Source: Gordonia hankookensis (GTDB lineage Bacteria; Actinomycetota; Actinomycetes; Mycobacteriales; Mycobacteriaceae). Taken from it: a stretch of 64,000 nucleotides of DNA. Position 1 is the stretch's first letter. Each line of letters begins with the position of its first letter. This document shows positions 8,679-19,161 of this stretch, in pieces. The translations under genes and the position numbers were made by a program. Below the pieces are notes generated by a model, which did no database searches, was not told the DNA's origin, and saw only the letters and a list, made by a program, of their open reading frames with translations. The stretch covers positions 992,001-1,056,000 of the forward strand of contig NZ_JACWMS010000001.1 in the NCBI RefSeq assembly GCF_014673215.1, read 5' to 3'.

Positions 8679-9933
8679 GGACCCACTTCACGATCACGAC
8701 GGTGCCCCGGCCGGGTTCACTGCGCACCTCGACGTCGCCGCCTGCCAGCCCGGTCATCCGTCCGCGGATCCCGACCGCGAGGCCCAGCCGTTCGGGAGGC
8801 ACCCGGTCCGGATCGAAACCCTGGCCGTCGTCGACGACGGCCAGGGTCACCCGATCTGCCCGAAAGTCGCCGACGACGAGGCAGGATGCGCCCGCGCCTG
8901 CATGCCTGCGGACATTGCGGATGGCCTCACACATCGCTTCGATCATCGCGGACACCGCCTCGCCCGGATACCGTCCCGACGCGGACCTGTTGATCGACAA
9001 CTCACGTTCGACGTCGTCGTCGGTCGCCGCGATCGCCGTCCGCACCCGCTGCACGAACTCGTCGACCCCCGTCGTCGCCGCCGGCGGCTCATCGTCACGC
9101 CGGTCGAGTTCGTCGAGTGCCGTCACCGCCTGGGTCCCGAGCCCAGGGCGCGGGCGCCCGACGTCGACAGCCAGCAGGATGGCGATGACCTTGTCGTGGA
9201 TCAACGCCGCGAAGCGCGCCCGCTCGGCCTCCTTGGCCGTCGAGGCCGCCGACGTCGCCGCAGCGTCCATCGCGGCCGACCGCGTCTCGTCGAGCAGGCC
9301 TGCGGTCCGCACGGTCACGACCGCGACCGCGAGGAACACACAGGTGAGCGCGATCGTGACCAGTGATCCGAGGTAGAGCTCGGGACGCAGATGCCCATAG
9401 ACACCGAGCTGATTGGCCGTCTGGGCCAGGAAGGTCGCCACCACGATGTGCCCGATCGCGAGCAGGTAGCGACCCGCCATGCCGAACACCAGACCGGGGA
9501 CCCCCGGGAACTGGACCAGCCAGACACTCCACCACGAGTGCCCCGGCGCGACGTCGCCGTCCCATGCCACGAACCAGAGTGCGGTCGCCAGCAGGAAACC
9601 GATACTCGACAGCGCGGCCAGGGCGGTCTGGTACCTGAGTGTCGGGCGATAGGTGGCAGCGATGACGAGCAGGGCCGGTCCCACCACCAACGCGGCGCTC
9701 AGTGGCGGCCACCAGGCATCGGTGAGTTCCGCGCGGGCGGCGATGACCGGCGACAACCCGACCGTGAAGGTGATCAGCCCGCAGCCGACGAACCGGGCCC
9801 CGATCCGTTGGACACGGGCGCGATCGGTGGTGTCCGACGGCCCGACGATGCGGTTGCGCCAAGGGTGTGCACGCGCATCGTCCGGCATGGCCGACGCGCG
9901 ACCGAACGCGCCGGTCGTCGCCGCCCCGCTCAT
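8662..9933 (-). CDS. Membrane sensor histidine kinase, NarL-partner type (copy 2)
   Basis: Paralogue of the kinase at 6243-7472, 423 residues from the ATG at 9933. It has five or six membrane spans (residues ~45-210), a presumed phospho-His in AALIHDKV (His246), N box EAIRN (~336-340) and G box DDGQGF (~368-373). Its membrane part shares motifs with copy 1, such as RIGARFVG, ATALWFVAWDG and VWLVQFPGV. The start is uncertain: in-frame GTG codons at 9957 and 10044 would lengthen it, and no position has a clear ribosome binding site. Its partner gene overlaps the 3' end. No cognate response regulator is nearby. Confidence 0.83.
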   Translation of the reverse strand: MSGAATTGAFGRASAMPDDARAHPWRNRIVGPSDTTDRARVQRIGARFVGCGLITFTVGLSPVIAARAELTDAWWPPLSAALVVGPALLVIAATYRPTLRYQTALAALSSIGFLLATALWFVAWDGDVAPGHSWWSVWLVQFPGVPGLVFGMAGRYLLAIGHIVVATFLAQTANQLGVYGHLRPELYLGSLVTIALTCVFLAVAVVTVRTAGLLDETRSAAMDAAATSAASTAKEAERARFAALIHDKVIAILLAVDVGRPRPGLGTQAVTALDELDRRDDEPPAATTGVDEFVQRVRTAIAATDDDVERELSINRSASGRYPGEAVSAMIEAMCEAIRNVRRHAGAGASCLVVGDFRADRVTLAVVDDGQGFDPDRVPPERLGLAVGIRGRMTGLAGGDVEVRSEPGRGTVVIVKWVRDGGS

Positions 9934-10110
9934 CGGATCATCAGCATCGGTACGCACTCCTCGGGATCGACTCGCTGACCGGCGACACTGCCATGCCGCG
10001 TCCGATCGGTGACCGCCCACCGGCAGGCGTGCGCCGACCGCCACATCGATTATCGTCGCCGCACCCCACGACCGCTCCGGTTGGGGGCGATGGTGCTCCC
10101 GTGACGACGC

Positions 10111-10148
10111 GAGACGGCCCGCTCCCCCGGAAGGGAACGGGCCGTCTC
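10111..10148 (-). terminator. Hairpin terminator after the S10 operon
   Basis: A perfect 11-bp stem, GAGACGGCCCG (10111-10121) with CGGGCCGTCTC (10138-10148), around a 16-nt loop, 28 bp beyond the rpsQ stop in the direction of transcription. There is no U tract, which is common for terminators in high-GC actinobacteria. It would separate ribosomal protein transcription from the downstream kinase genes. Confidence 0.75.
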
Positions 10149-10176
10149 GATGTGTCTGTTGCGGAAAGGGCCGCTA

Positions 10177-10476
10177 CTACTTGGCCTTCTCCAGCACCTC
10201 GACGAAGCGCCACCGCTTGGTCGCCGACAGCGGGCGGGTCTCCATGAGCCGCACACGGTCGCCGACACCGGCGGTTTCGTTCTCGTCGTGTGCCTTGACC
10301 CGACTCGTGGTCCGGATGATCTTGCCGTAGAGCGGGTGGCTCTTACGATCTTCCAGCTCGACCACGATGGTCTTCTGCATCTTGTCGCTGACCACGTAAC
10401 CGATCCGCTCCTTGCGGTTGTTACGTACCTCGGTCTGTGACGATCCTTCTGCGGTCACTTTCTGGTCCTCACTCAT
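10177..10476 (-). CDS. rpsQ: 30S ribosomal protein S17
   Basis: Last gene of the S10 operon, 99 residues. The S17 core is clear ([20 protein letters not shown], then [29 protein letters not shown]). The N-terminal ~20 residues are an extra Glu/Ser/Thr-rich extension of the kind seen in actinobacterial S17. It binds 16S rRNA early in 30S assembly. It overlaps the end of rpmC by 4 bp. The spc operon (rplN onward) does not follow; the operon ends here at a hairpin. Confidence 0.98.
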   Translation of the reverse strand: MSEDQKVTAEGSSQTEVRNNRKERIGYVVSDKMQKTIVVELEDRKSHPLYGKIIRTTSRVKAHDENETAGVGDRVRLMETRPLSATKRWRFVEVLEKAK

Positions 10477-10706
10477 GCGTCATCACCATCCGGTCCCGAC
10501 GCCAGACCCAGCTCGCGCTCACGCATCACGGTGTAGACACGCGCGATCTCGCGACGCACGGTACGCAGACGACGGTTGTTGTCGAGCTGGCCGGTGGCCA
10601 TCTGGAAGCGAAGGTTGAACAGCTCTTCCTTCGACTCTTTGAGGCGATCGACCAGATCGGTATCACTGAGCTCACGCAGCTCGTTCGCAGCAACTCCGAG
10701 TGCCAT
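10473..10706 (-). CDS. rpmC: 50S ribosomal protein L29
   Basis: A 77-residue L29 with the helical hairpin signature [20 protein letters not shown] and [12 protein letters not shown]. It sits at the peptide exit tunnel next to L23 and forms part of the docking site for SRP and trigger factor. The last ~12 residues ([11 protein letters not shown]) are an acidic tail. Its start shares a base with the rplP stop and its end overlaps rpsQ, so translation is coupled on both sides. Confidence 0.98.
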   Translation of the reverse strand: MALGVAANELRELSDTDLVDRLKESKEELFNLRFQMATGQLDNNRRLRTVRREIARVYTVMRERELGLASGPDGDDA

Positions 10707-11122
10707 CAGAACTGCTCCTCTCTGGTCACGATCCTGGTCTTGATGGGGAGCTTGTGCTGCGCGCGACGCAGGGCCTCGCGAGCGGTCTCCTCATTGGGGT
10801 AGCTCATCTCGAACAGCACACGACCCGGCTTGACCGGGGCGACCCACCACTCGGGCGAACCCTTACCGGAACCCATGCGGGTCTCGGCGGGCTTCTTGGT
10901 CAGCGGGCGGTCCGGGAAGATGTTGATCCACACCTTGCCGCCACGCTTGATGTGCCGGTTGATGGCAATACGTGCCGATTCGATCTGACGGTTGGTGATG
11001 TACGCACCTTCCAGAGCCTGGATGCCGTAGTCACCGAACGTCACCTTGGTGCCGCCCTTGGCCTGGCCCTTGAGGCTGGGATGGTGCTGCTTGCGGTGCT
11101 TGACCCGACGAGGGATCAACAT
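10706..11122 (-). CDS. rplP: 50S ribosomal protein L16
   Basis: A 138-residue L16 of normal length ([16 protein letters not shown] at the start, [16 protein letters not shown] and [15 protein letters not shown] near the end). It organises the A-site tRNA region of 23S rRNA and is needed late in 50S assembly. It lies 2 bp after rpsC in the S10 operon. Confidence 0.99.
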   Translation of the reverse strand: MLIPRRVKHRKQHHPSLKGQAKGGTKVTFGDYGIQALEGAYITNRQIESARIAINRHIKRGGKVWINIFPDRPLTKKPAETRMGSGKGSPEWWVAPVKPGRVLFEMSYPNEETAREALRRAQHKLPIKTRIVTREEQF

Positions 11123-11124
11123 GA

Positions 11125-12352
<1,228 letters not shown>

Positions 12353-12353
<1 letters not shown>

Positions 12354-12634
12354 TACCGGCGCTTCGCTTTCCGGTCATCCTTGATGTGACCCTTGAAGGT
12401 GCGGGTAGGGGCGAACTCGCCCAGCTTGTGCCCGACCATGTTGTCCGAGACGAACACCGGGACGTGCTTGCGACCGTCGTGAACGGCGAAGGTGTGACCG
12501 ATGAAGTCGGGGATGATGGTCGAACGGCGCGACCAGGTCTTGATGACCTGCTTGGTGCCCTTCTCGTTCTGCGTGTCCACCTTGGCAAGCAGGTGGTCGT
12601 CGACGAACGGGCCCTTCTTGAGGCTGCGTGGCAT
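12353..12634 (-). CDS. rpsS: 30S ribosomal protein S19
   Basis: A 93-residue S19 of normal length ([51 protein letters not shown]). It forms a complex with S13 in the 30S head near the A-site tRNA. It lies 20 bp after rplB and shares a base with the rplV start. Confidence 0.99.
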
Positions 12635-12654
12635 TCTCTAACTCCCTCCTGTGC

Positions 12655-13491
<837 letters not shown>

Positions 13492-13523
13492 GAGTCTGTA
13501 GTCCCTCTACTCTCGAGTCCCGG

Positions 13524-13829
13524 TCAGCCGACCGGGCCTCCAAAGATCTCGATGGGCTTGCTGTCAGCGGACAGCGTCACGATCGCGCGCTTGGTGGACT
13601 TGCGCTGGCCGTAGCCGAAGCGTGTGCGCTTGCGCTTGCCCTGCCGGTTGGCGGTGTTGACGCTGGTGACCGTGACGTCGAAGATCTGCTCGACCGCAAT
13701 CTTGATCTGGGTCTTGTTCGAGTCCGGGTGCACGATGAACGTGTACACGTTGTCCTCGATCAGTCCGTAGGACTTCTCCGAGATCACCGGCGCCAGGATG
13801 ATGTCACGCGGGTTGGCCTGCGTAGCCAT
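13524..13829 (-). CDS. rplW: 50S ribosomal protein L23
   Basis: A 101-residue L23 ([49 protein letters not shown] read in two parts) that docks trigger factor and SRP at the tunnel exit. The ATG at 13829 is chosen because a GGAGG sits 7 nt upstream. A GTG at 13835 overlapping the rplD stop would add two residues but would leave almost no spacing to the same site. Confidence 0.97.
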   Translation of the reverse strand: MATQANPRDIILAPVISEKSYGLIEDNVYTFIVHPDSNKTQIKIAVEQIFDVTVTSVNTANRQGKRKRTRFGYGQRKSTKRAIVTLSADSKPIEIFGGPVG

Positions 13830-13831
13830 AC

Positions 13832-14524
13832 TCACGCCTCCTCTGTCTCATTGGCGACGGGAGACTTCGTCTCAGTCGCTGAGTTCTGCTCGATGAACGC
13901 GTTGAGCGTCTCGACGCTGAACACCACCTCGTCCGAATCCAGGACGTCGTAGGTGTTGAGCTGGTCCGGTGCGATCGGCAGAACGTTCTGCAGATTCGCG
14001 ACGCTCTTCCATGCGGCGTCGTCCTCACGGCCGAGCACCACCAGGAACTTGCGGCGATCGCTCAGCGCCTCGAGGAACTGGCGAGCCGACTTGGTCGACG
14101 GGTTCTGCCCGGCAACCAGTTCGGTGATCACGTGGATGCGCTCGTTGCGGGCCCGGTCGGACAGGGCACCGCGCAGGGCGGCGGCCTTCATCTTCTTGGG
14201 GGTCCGCTGGCTGTAGTCACGCGGCTGCGGACCGTGAACGGTGCCACCGCCGGCGAACTGCGGCGCGCGGGTCGAACCCTGGCGGGCGCGACCGGTGCCC
14301 TTCTGGCGGTACGGCTTGGCCCCACCACCACTCACCTCGCCACGAGTCTTGGTGGCGTGTGTGCCCTGGCGGGCAGCGGCCTGCTGGGCCACGACCACCT
14401 GGTGCATCAGGGAGATGTTGGCGGTCGTGTCGAACAGCTCGGCAGGCAGATCAACGGTGCCGTTGGTCTTGCCGTCGGCCGACTTGACGTCGAGCGTCAG
14501 CTTTGTAGTCGTCTCGGTGCTCAC
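13832..14524 (-). CDS. rplD: 50S ribosomal protein L4
   Basis: A 230-residue L4 with the tunnel-lining loop ([20 protein letters not shown], then [17 protein letters not shown]). It starts at a GTG that overlaps the rplC stop (GTGA). The C-terminus carries a short acidic tail ([13 protein letters not shown]). In gammaproteobacteria L4 also represses its own operon; whether that happens here is not known. Confidence 0.99.
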   Translation of the reverse strand: MSTETTTKLTLDVKSADGKTNGTVDLPAELFDTTANISLMHQVVVAQQAAARQGTHATKTRGEVSGGGAKPYRQKGTGRARQGSTRAPQFAGGGTVHGPQPRDYSQRTPKKMKAAALRGALSDRARNERIHVITELVAGQNPSTKSARQFLEALSDRRKFLVVLGREDDAAWKSVANLQNVLPIAPDQLNTYDVLDSDEVVFSVETLNAFIEQNSATETKSPVANETEEA

Positions 14525-15195
14525 TTGGCACCACCCTTCACTGCGTCGCGGATCACCACGATGCCGCCCTTGCGGCCGGGGATCGCGCCCTTGATCAACA
14601 GCAGACCGGCGTCGGCGTCGACCTTGTGCACGGTCAGGTTCTGCGTGGTCACGGTGTCGTTACCCATGCGTCCGGCCATCCGCATGCCCTTGAACACGCG
14701 ACCCGGGGTGGCGCAGCCACCGATCGAGCCGGGTGCGCGGTGCACGCGGTGCGCGCCGTGGCTGGCGCCCAGACCGGAGAAGCCGTGACGCTTCATCGGA
14801 CCGGCGAAGCCCTTGCCCTTGGAGGTGCCGGTCACGTCGACCTTGGTGCCGTTCTCGAAGATCTCGGCGGTCAGCTCCTGGCCGATCTCGAGCTCCGAGA
14901 CGTCCGCGATGCGGATCTCGGCGAGGTGGCGACGCGGGGTCACTCCGGCCTTGGCGTACTGCCCGGCGACCGGCTTGGTCACCTTGCGCGGGTCGATGGC
15001 GCCGTAGGCGAGCTGGACGGCGGTGTAGCCGTCGCGGTCCGCGGTACGGAGCTGGGTGATGACGTTCGGTCCGGCCTGGATCACCGTCACCGGGACGACA
15101 CGGTTGTTCTCGTCGAACACCTGGGTCATGCCGAGCTTGGTGCCCAGGATTCCCCGTGTGGCACTTTGATTGCTGGTTGCACTCTGTGTGGTCAT
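14521..15195 (-). CDS. rplC: 50S ribosomal protein L3
   Basis: A 224-residue L3 ([53 protein letters not shown]). It is one of the first proteins to bind 23S rRNA and has a finger that reaches the peptidyl-transferase centre. The N-terminal ~14 residues ([13 protein letters not shown]) precede the usual start of the family. It lies 16 bp after rpsJ. Confidence 0.99.
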   Translation of the reverse strand: MTTQSATSNQSATRGILGTKLGMTQVFDENNRVVPVTVIQAGPNVITQLRTADRDGYTAVQLAYGAIDPRKVTKPVAGQYAKAGVTPRRHLAEIRIADVSELEIGQELTAEIFENGTKVDVTGTSKGKGFAGPMKRHGFSGLGASHGAHRVHRAPGSIGGCATPGRVFKGMRMAGRMGNDTVTTQNLTVHKVDADAGLLLIKGAIPGRKGGIVVIRDAVKGGAK

Positions 15196-15211
15196 ATCTC
15201 TCGCCCCCCGC

Positions 15212-15517
15212 CTACTGGATGTTGACGTCGACGCTGGCCGGCAGGTCGATGCGCATCAGCGCATCCACCGTCTTCGGCGTCGGGTCGAGGATGTCGATGA
15301 GTCGCTTGTGGGTGCGCATCTCGAAATGTTCGCGGCTGTCCTTGTACTTGTGCGGCGAACGGATGACGCAATACACGTTCTTCTCGGTGGGCAACGGCAC
15401 CGGGCCGACCACGCGTGCCCCGGTACGGGTCACGGTTTCCACGATCTTGCGCGCCGAAGCGTCGATCGCCTCGTGGTCGTAGGCCTTGAGCCTGATGCGG
15501 ATCTTCTGTCCCGCCAC
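15212..15517 (-). CDS. rpsJ: 30S ribosomal protein S10
   Basis: First gene of the S10 operon. The protein starts at GTG 15517 ([15 protein letters not shown]) and is 101 residues, the normal length. A purine-rich AGAGGA lies about 8 nt upstream. The frame stays open further upstream to 15595, but that sequence has no S10 homology and would add 26 spurious residues. S10 binds the 30S head and, with NusB, acts in transcription antitermination. Ten co-directional ribosomal genes follow. Confidence 0.98.
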   Translation of the reverse strand: MAGQKIRIRLKAYDHEAIDASARKIVETVTRTGARVVGPVPLPTEKNVYCVIRSPHKYKDSREHFEMRTHKRLIDILDPTPKTVDALMRIDLPASVDVNIQ

Positions 15518-15926
15518 GCTGTGTCCTCTTCCGTCAGTTGTTCTCGACAGACAAACACCGCGTGGCCTGGTCCGACACTGGAGGTCGGTGGACACATGAC
15601 CGCCCGCGTGAGATTCGGGGATCGACGCTGTTCATCTATCGTTGTACGTAGGCTCGTCACTTGGTACGAGCCGGTTGTGCTCCGGCACCCGCGGTCGGGC
15701 GTGTCGTGTCCGTACCACTGATTCAGGGCACGCGTTACACACCCGGTCCCGGAATCCGGGGCCTGGGAGTCATTCACCCGATGGAGGCCGCACTGAAACC
15801 TGCGTCCGCCGCTCAAGGCAACCCGACAAGTATGCACCAGGTCGGGGCCGTAAGCCAAATCCAGTCAGGACGGAGTAGTTGCCGATGAGCGTTGACGTCA
15901 TCTTACCCATGAGTAAGATCTGCCCC
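15518..15926. promoter_or_regulatory. Divergent region with long S10 operon leader
   Basis: 409 bp without a gene between rpsJ (leftward) and the hotdog-fold gene (rightward). A candidate leftward promoter has -35 TTGGCT (reverse strand, 15853-15858) and -10 CATACT (15829-15834), spaced 18 bp. That would give rpsJ a leader of about 300 nt. The leader contains a 7-bp hairpin, GGCTCGT (15651-15657) with ACGAGCC (15666-15672). A long structured leader could carry regulation of ribosomal protein synthesis. The promoter call is by eye only. Confidence 0.45.
15892..15919 (+). promoter_or_regulatory. Promoter with overlapping palindromic operator
   Basis: A -35 TTGACG (15892-15897) and a -10 TAAGAT (15914-15919) are spaced 16 bp. 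The near-perfect 20-bp palindrome ATCTTACCCATGAGTAAGAT (15900-15919; two mismatches) covers the spacer and -10, so a dimeric repressor bound here would block RNA polymerase. Transcription should start at about 15926-15927, exactly at the GTG start codon of the next gene. Confidence 0.6.
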
Positions 15927-16412
15927 GTGAGTGACTCCGGCTCCTCGAGCCCCACCTATGCCCTGCGCCGCAAACTTCCCGACAACGCGATCGGGCACGC
16001 TCTGTTCTCGCTCGGCATGGTCGCCCGGGTGCCCTACTTCGGCACGGTATTGCCGATCGTCAGCGAGATGCGGCCCGGGTTCTGCCGGGTCACGGCACCC
16101 AATTGGTTCGGCGTCCACAACCACATCGGGACCTTCCACGCGATCGCGGCGTGCAATCTCGCCGAGGCCGCGATGGGGATGCTCATGGAGGCGACCACGC
16201 CGACGAGCCATCGCTGGATTCCGAAGGCGATGAACACGCAGTACCTCGCGAAGGCGACGACGCGACTCACCGCGGAGGCCCGGCTCGACGACACCGTGAG
16301 CTTCGACGAACTCGTCGAGGGCACCGATGTCGTCGTCGGTGTCCGCGTTCTCGACAAGCACGGCACCGAGGTCGTGCACTGCGACATCACCACCTGGGTG
16401 ACCCCGGTCTGA
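15927..16412 (+). CDS. Hotdog-fold DUF4442 protein (thioesterase-like)
   Basis: A 161-residue single-domain hotdog protein of the DUF4442/PaaI-like group. It contains RVTAPNWFGVHNHIGTFHAIAACNLAEAAMG, whose central NHIGTFH-like stretch takes the place of the substrate-binding helix start in this fold, and later TTRLTAEARLDD and the strand VVVGVRVLDKHGTEVVHCDI. Members often hydrolyse acyl-CoA thioesters, but the substrate here is unknown. The GTG at 15927 was chosen because the -10 hexamer ends 7 bp upstream, implying a leaderless mRNA. Upstream starts at 15879 would place the promoter inside the coding region. It lies 61 bp before the ligase/ATP-grasp gene on the same strand and may be co-transcribed with it. 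Confidence 0.8.
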   Translation: MSDSGSSSPTYALRRKLPDNAIGHALFSLGMVARVPYFGTVLPIVSEMRPGFCRVTAPNWFGVHNHIGTFHAIAACNLAEAAMGMLMEATTPTSHRWIPKAMNTQYLAKATTRLTAEARLDDTVSFDELVEGTDVVVGVRVLDKHGTEVVHCDITTWVTPV

Positions 16413-16473
16413 CGCGCTCGTCCGGCCGACGACTCACCCTGCCGCGGGCGGCGGTTGCTCCTACCCTTAGACG

Positions 16474-19158
16474 ATGACGCCCGCAGACGCCTGCGCCGGG
16501 CCGGCCGACCCCGCCGGCGCGGTCCGCAAGGTCGGGGTCGAGGAGGAGTTCCACCTCGTCGACCTGCGGACGTCACGGCTGACCACTCGGGCTCCCGAAC
16601 TGCTCGACGTGCTCCCGCCCGGCAGCCCCTATGTCGAGGAGCTGCAGCGCTGCGTCATCGAGGCCAACAGCGATGTGCATCGGCACCTCGACGACCTGCG
16701 CGTCAATCTGCAGTCCAACCGGTCGGTCCTCGTCGACGCCGCCGCCGGCCTCGGGATCGGCGTGGTCGCGGCGGGTTCGGTCCCCCTCTCGGTGCCGACC
16801 GAGATGCTGGTCACCGAGACCCCCCGCTACCGAAGGATGCTCGCCGACTATCAACTCCTGGCCCGCGAGCAGTTGATCTGCGGCACCCAGGTACACGTCG
16901 ACGTCACCGACCGCGACGAGGCCGTCGCCATCGCATCGCGCATCAGTCCGTATATACCGTCGCTGCTCGCACTGTCGGCGAGCTCACCGTTCTGGGCCGA
17001 CGGCACCGACACCGGTTACGCGAGCGCCCGCACGCTCGTCTGGCAGCGCTGGCCGACCACCGGACCGTTTCCCGACGTGTACTCGGCGGCCGAGTACGAC
17101 GACGAGATCGAACGGCTCATCAACAGCGGCGTGATCACCGATCCGGGCATGGTCTATTTCGACGTCCGCCCGTCCGCGCGGGTCAACACCCTCGAACTCC
17201 GGGTCTGTGACAGCTGTCCGTCCGTGGACACCATCGCCCTCATCGCCGCTCTGTTCCGCGCACTCGTGATCCGCGAGGCCCGCCGGCTCGACTCCCCGTC
17301 CCCGCCGACGTCACCCGCGCTGTATCGGGCCGCGATCTGGCAGGCCGCCCGTGCCGGACTCGAAGGCGACCTGATCGATGTCGACCACTCCACACCCCGG
17401 CCGGCCGCGGACGTGATCACCGACCTCACCGCGTCGTTGCGGAACGAACTCGAGGACTGCGGCGACTGGCCTGCGGTCGACGAGCTCACCCGTCAGGCCC
17501 TGACCTTCGGGAGCTCCTCGGCGCGCCAGCGACGAACCCTCCGGCGCCGCGGTCGGTTCACCGCTGTCGTCGACAATCTGATCGCCGAGACGGCCGGGAC
17601 CCTGACCGAGGCGCCGCTGCCCGACGACCCCGAAGGCCGACTCCTGCACGGGTACCGCCGTCCCGAGCAGCCCGCCGACATCCCGACGGTGGACTCTCCG
17701 GACCGCGCGTCCTACGACGAGGCGGTCGCATCCGCAGGCGCGTCGCGTCCCGGCTACGCGGAGATCCTCGCGTCGGCCGCCGCGCTCGGCGCGAACACCC
17801 TGCGCAAGAGGCAATATCAGATCGAACGGGAACAGAGCATCGACGGCGTCACGTTCCGGGTGACCGGGCAATCGCGTGCCCAGCTCTTCCCGCTCGACGT
17901 GATGCCCCGCTACATCGGCGCCGACGACTGGCAGCGGGTGTCCCGAGGGCTACGGCAGCGTGCGCTGGCACTGAACACCTTCATCACCGACGTGTACGGC
18001 GACCAGGAATGCATACACGGCGGCATCCTTCCCCCTGAGGCGCTCGACCGCGCGCCCGGATACCGCCAGACCGGCCGCATGCCGGCATGGCAACGGGTGC
18101 GCACCCACATCTGTGGTACCGATCTGGTCTCCCCCGAACCGGGACATTTCGTGGTCCTCGAGGACAATCTGCGCGTGCCGTCGGGAATCGCGTACGCGAT
18201 GTCCAACCGCACCTTGATGACCCAGTTCATGTCCGAGATTCCGATGCCGGCGGCGACCATGTCGGTCGCCGACGTCCCGCGCATGCTCGGCGAGACCATC
18301 GCCGCGGCGGCACCACCGGATGCCCACGCCGACGGCATCGACATCATGATCAGTTCGGGCTGGCAGGACTCGGCCTGGTTCGAGCACACCATCCTGGCGG
18401 CCGGCGCCGGACTGAGACTCACGACGCCGGAGCACATCTCGGTCGACGTCACCGACGGCCCCGATGCCGGACGCGTGTTCTTCCATCACGGCACCTCCCG
18501 TGTCCCGGTCAACACGGCATATGTCCGCATGGACGAGGACATGCTGCTGTCCTCCAACGGCTTTCATGATCAACCATTGCGCGACGGTATTCTCGACGGA
18601 CTGGGCCGCGGACGATTCGCCCTCGCCAACGCGCTGGGCAACGGTGTCGGCGACGACAAGGCGATCTACCATTACGTCCCTGCGATGATCCGCTACTACC
18701 TCGGCGAGGAGCCGCTCCTCGACCAGGTTCCCACATGGCTCTGCGCGGAACGCCATCAGCGCGATCACGTAGTGGACAACCTGGAACATCTGGTCGTCAA
18801 ACCCATTGACGGCCTGGGCGGCTCGGGAATCACGATCGGACCCGAATGCACCGCGGAGGAACTGTCACGTCGCCGGGTCGATCTGCTGACCCAGCCGGAA
18901 CGTTTCATCGCCCAGGAGGTGGTGGCCCTGTCCACCCACCCCACCTTCGACGGCAACGGCTTCTATGCCCACCATGTCGATCTGCGCGCCTTCGTCCACC
19001 TCCGGGCCGCGGGCGACGAGCGCGTCTCCGCCCACGTCGCCCCGGCCGCACTCACCCGGGTGGCCCCCGCCGGCAGCCTGATCGTCAACTCCTCGCGCGG
19101 TGGCGGCGGCAAGGACACCTGGATACAGGGCGCCGATCCGGCACCGAGAGAGGGATGA
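16474..19158 (+). CDS. Carboxylate-amine ligase (GCS2/YbdK) fused to circularly permuted ATP-grasp domain
   Basis: An 894-residue two-domain amide-bond-forming enzyme. Residues ~18-360 match the glutamate-cysteine ligase type 2 (COG2170/YbdK) family, with the EEEF motif at 23-26 and IEANSDVHRHLDDLR. Residues ~430-890 match the circularly permuted ATP-grasp family (DUF404/407-like): RPGYAEI...LRKRQYQIEREQ, VLEDNLRVPSGIAYAMSNR, nucleotide loop GLGGSGITIGP (~781-791) and the terminal SSRGGGGKDTWI. Both halves are ATP-dependent ligases that condense a carboxylate with an amine, so the fusion should build a small peptide in two steps. The amidotransferase starts 3 bp after its stop and an S9 peptidase follows. 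The fusion partner differs from the GNAT/ATP-grasp synthetase of the NAGGN osmolyte pathway. Substrates are unknown. Confidence 0.88.
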   Translation: MTPADACAGPADPAGAVRKVGVEEEFHLVDLRTSRLTTRAPELLDVLPPGSPYVEELQRCVIEANSDVHRHLDDLRVNLQSNRSVLVDAAAGLGIGVVAAGSVPLSVPTEMLVTETPRYRRMLADYQLLAREQLICGTQVHVDVTDRDEAVAIASRISPYIPSLLALSASSPFWADGTDTGYASARTLVWQRWPTTGPFPDVYSAAEYDDEIERLINSGVITDPGMVYFDVRPSARVNTLELRVCDSCPSVDTIALIAALFRALVIREARRLDSPSPPTSPALYRAAIWQAARAGLEGDLIDVDHSTPRPAADVITDLTASLRNELEDCGDWPAVDELTRQALTFGSSSARQRRTLRRRGRFTAVVDNLIAETAGTLTEAPLPDDPEGRLLHGYRRPEQPADIPTVDSPDRASYDEAVASAGASRPGYAEILASAAALGANTLRKRQYQIEREQSIDGVTFRVTGQSRAQLFPLDVMPRYIGADDWQRVSRGLRQRALALNTFITDVYGDQECIHGGILPPEALDRAPGYRQTGRMPAWQRVRTHICGTDLVSPEPGHFVVLEDNLRVPSGIAYAMSNRTLMTQFMSEIPMPAATMSVADVPRMLGETIAAAAPPDAHADGIDIMISSGWQDSAWFEHTILAAGAGLRLTTPEHISVDVTDGPDAGRVFFHHGTSRVPVNTAYVRMDEDMLLSSNGFHDQPLRDGILDGLGRGRFALANALGNGVGDDKAIYHYVPAMIRYYLGEEPLLDQVPTWLCAERHQRDHVVDNLEHLVVKPIDGLGGSGITIGPECTAEELSRRRVDLLTQPERFIAQEVVALSTHPTFDGNGFYAHHVDLRAFVHLRAAGDERVSAHVAPAALTRVAPAGSLIVNSSRGGGGKDTWIQGADPAPREG

Positions 19159-19161
19159 CCG

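Noticed and set aside
15518..15595. N-terminal extension of S10
   Set aside because: The extra 26 residues have no S10 similarity, and GTG 15517 has a proper ribosome binding site.
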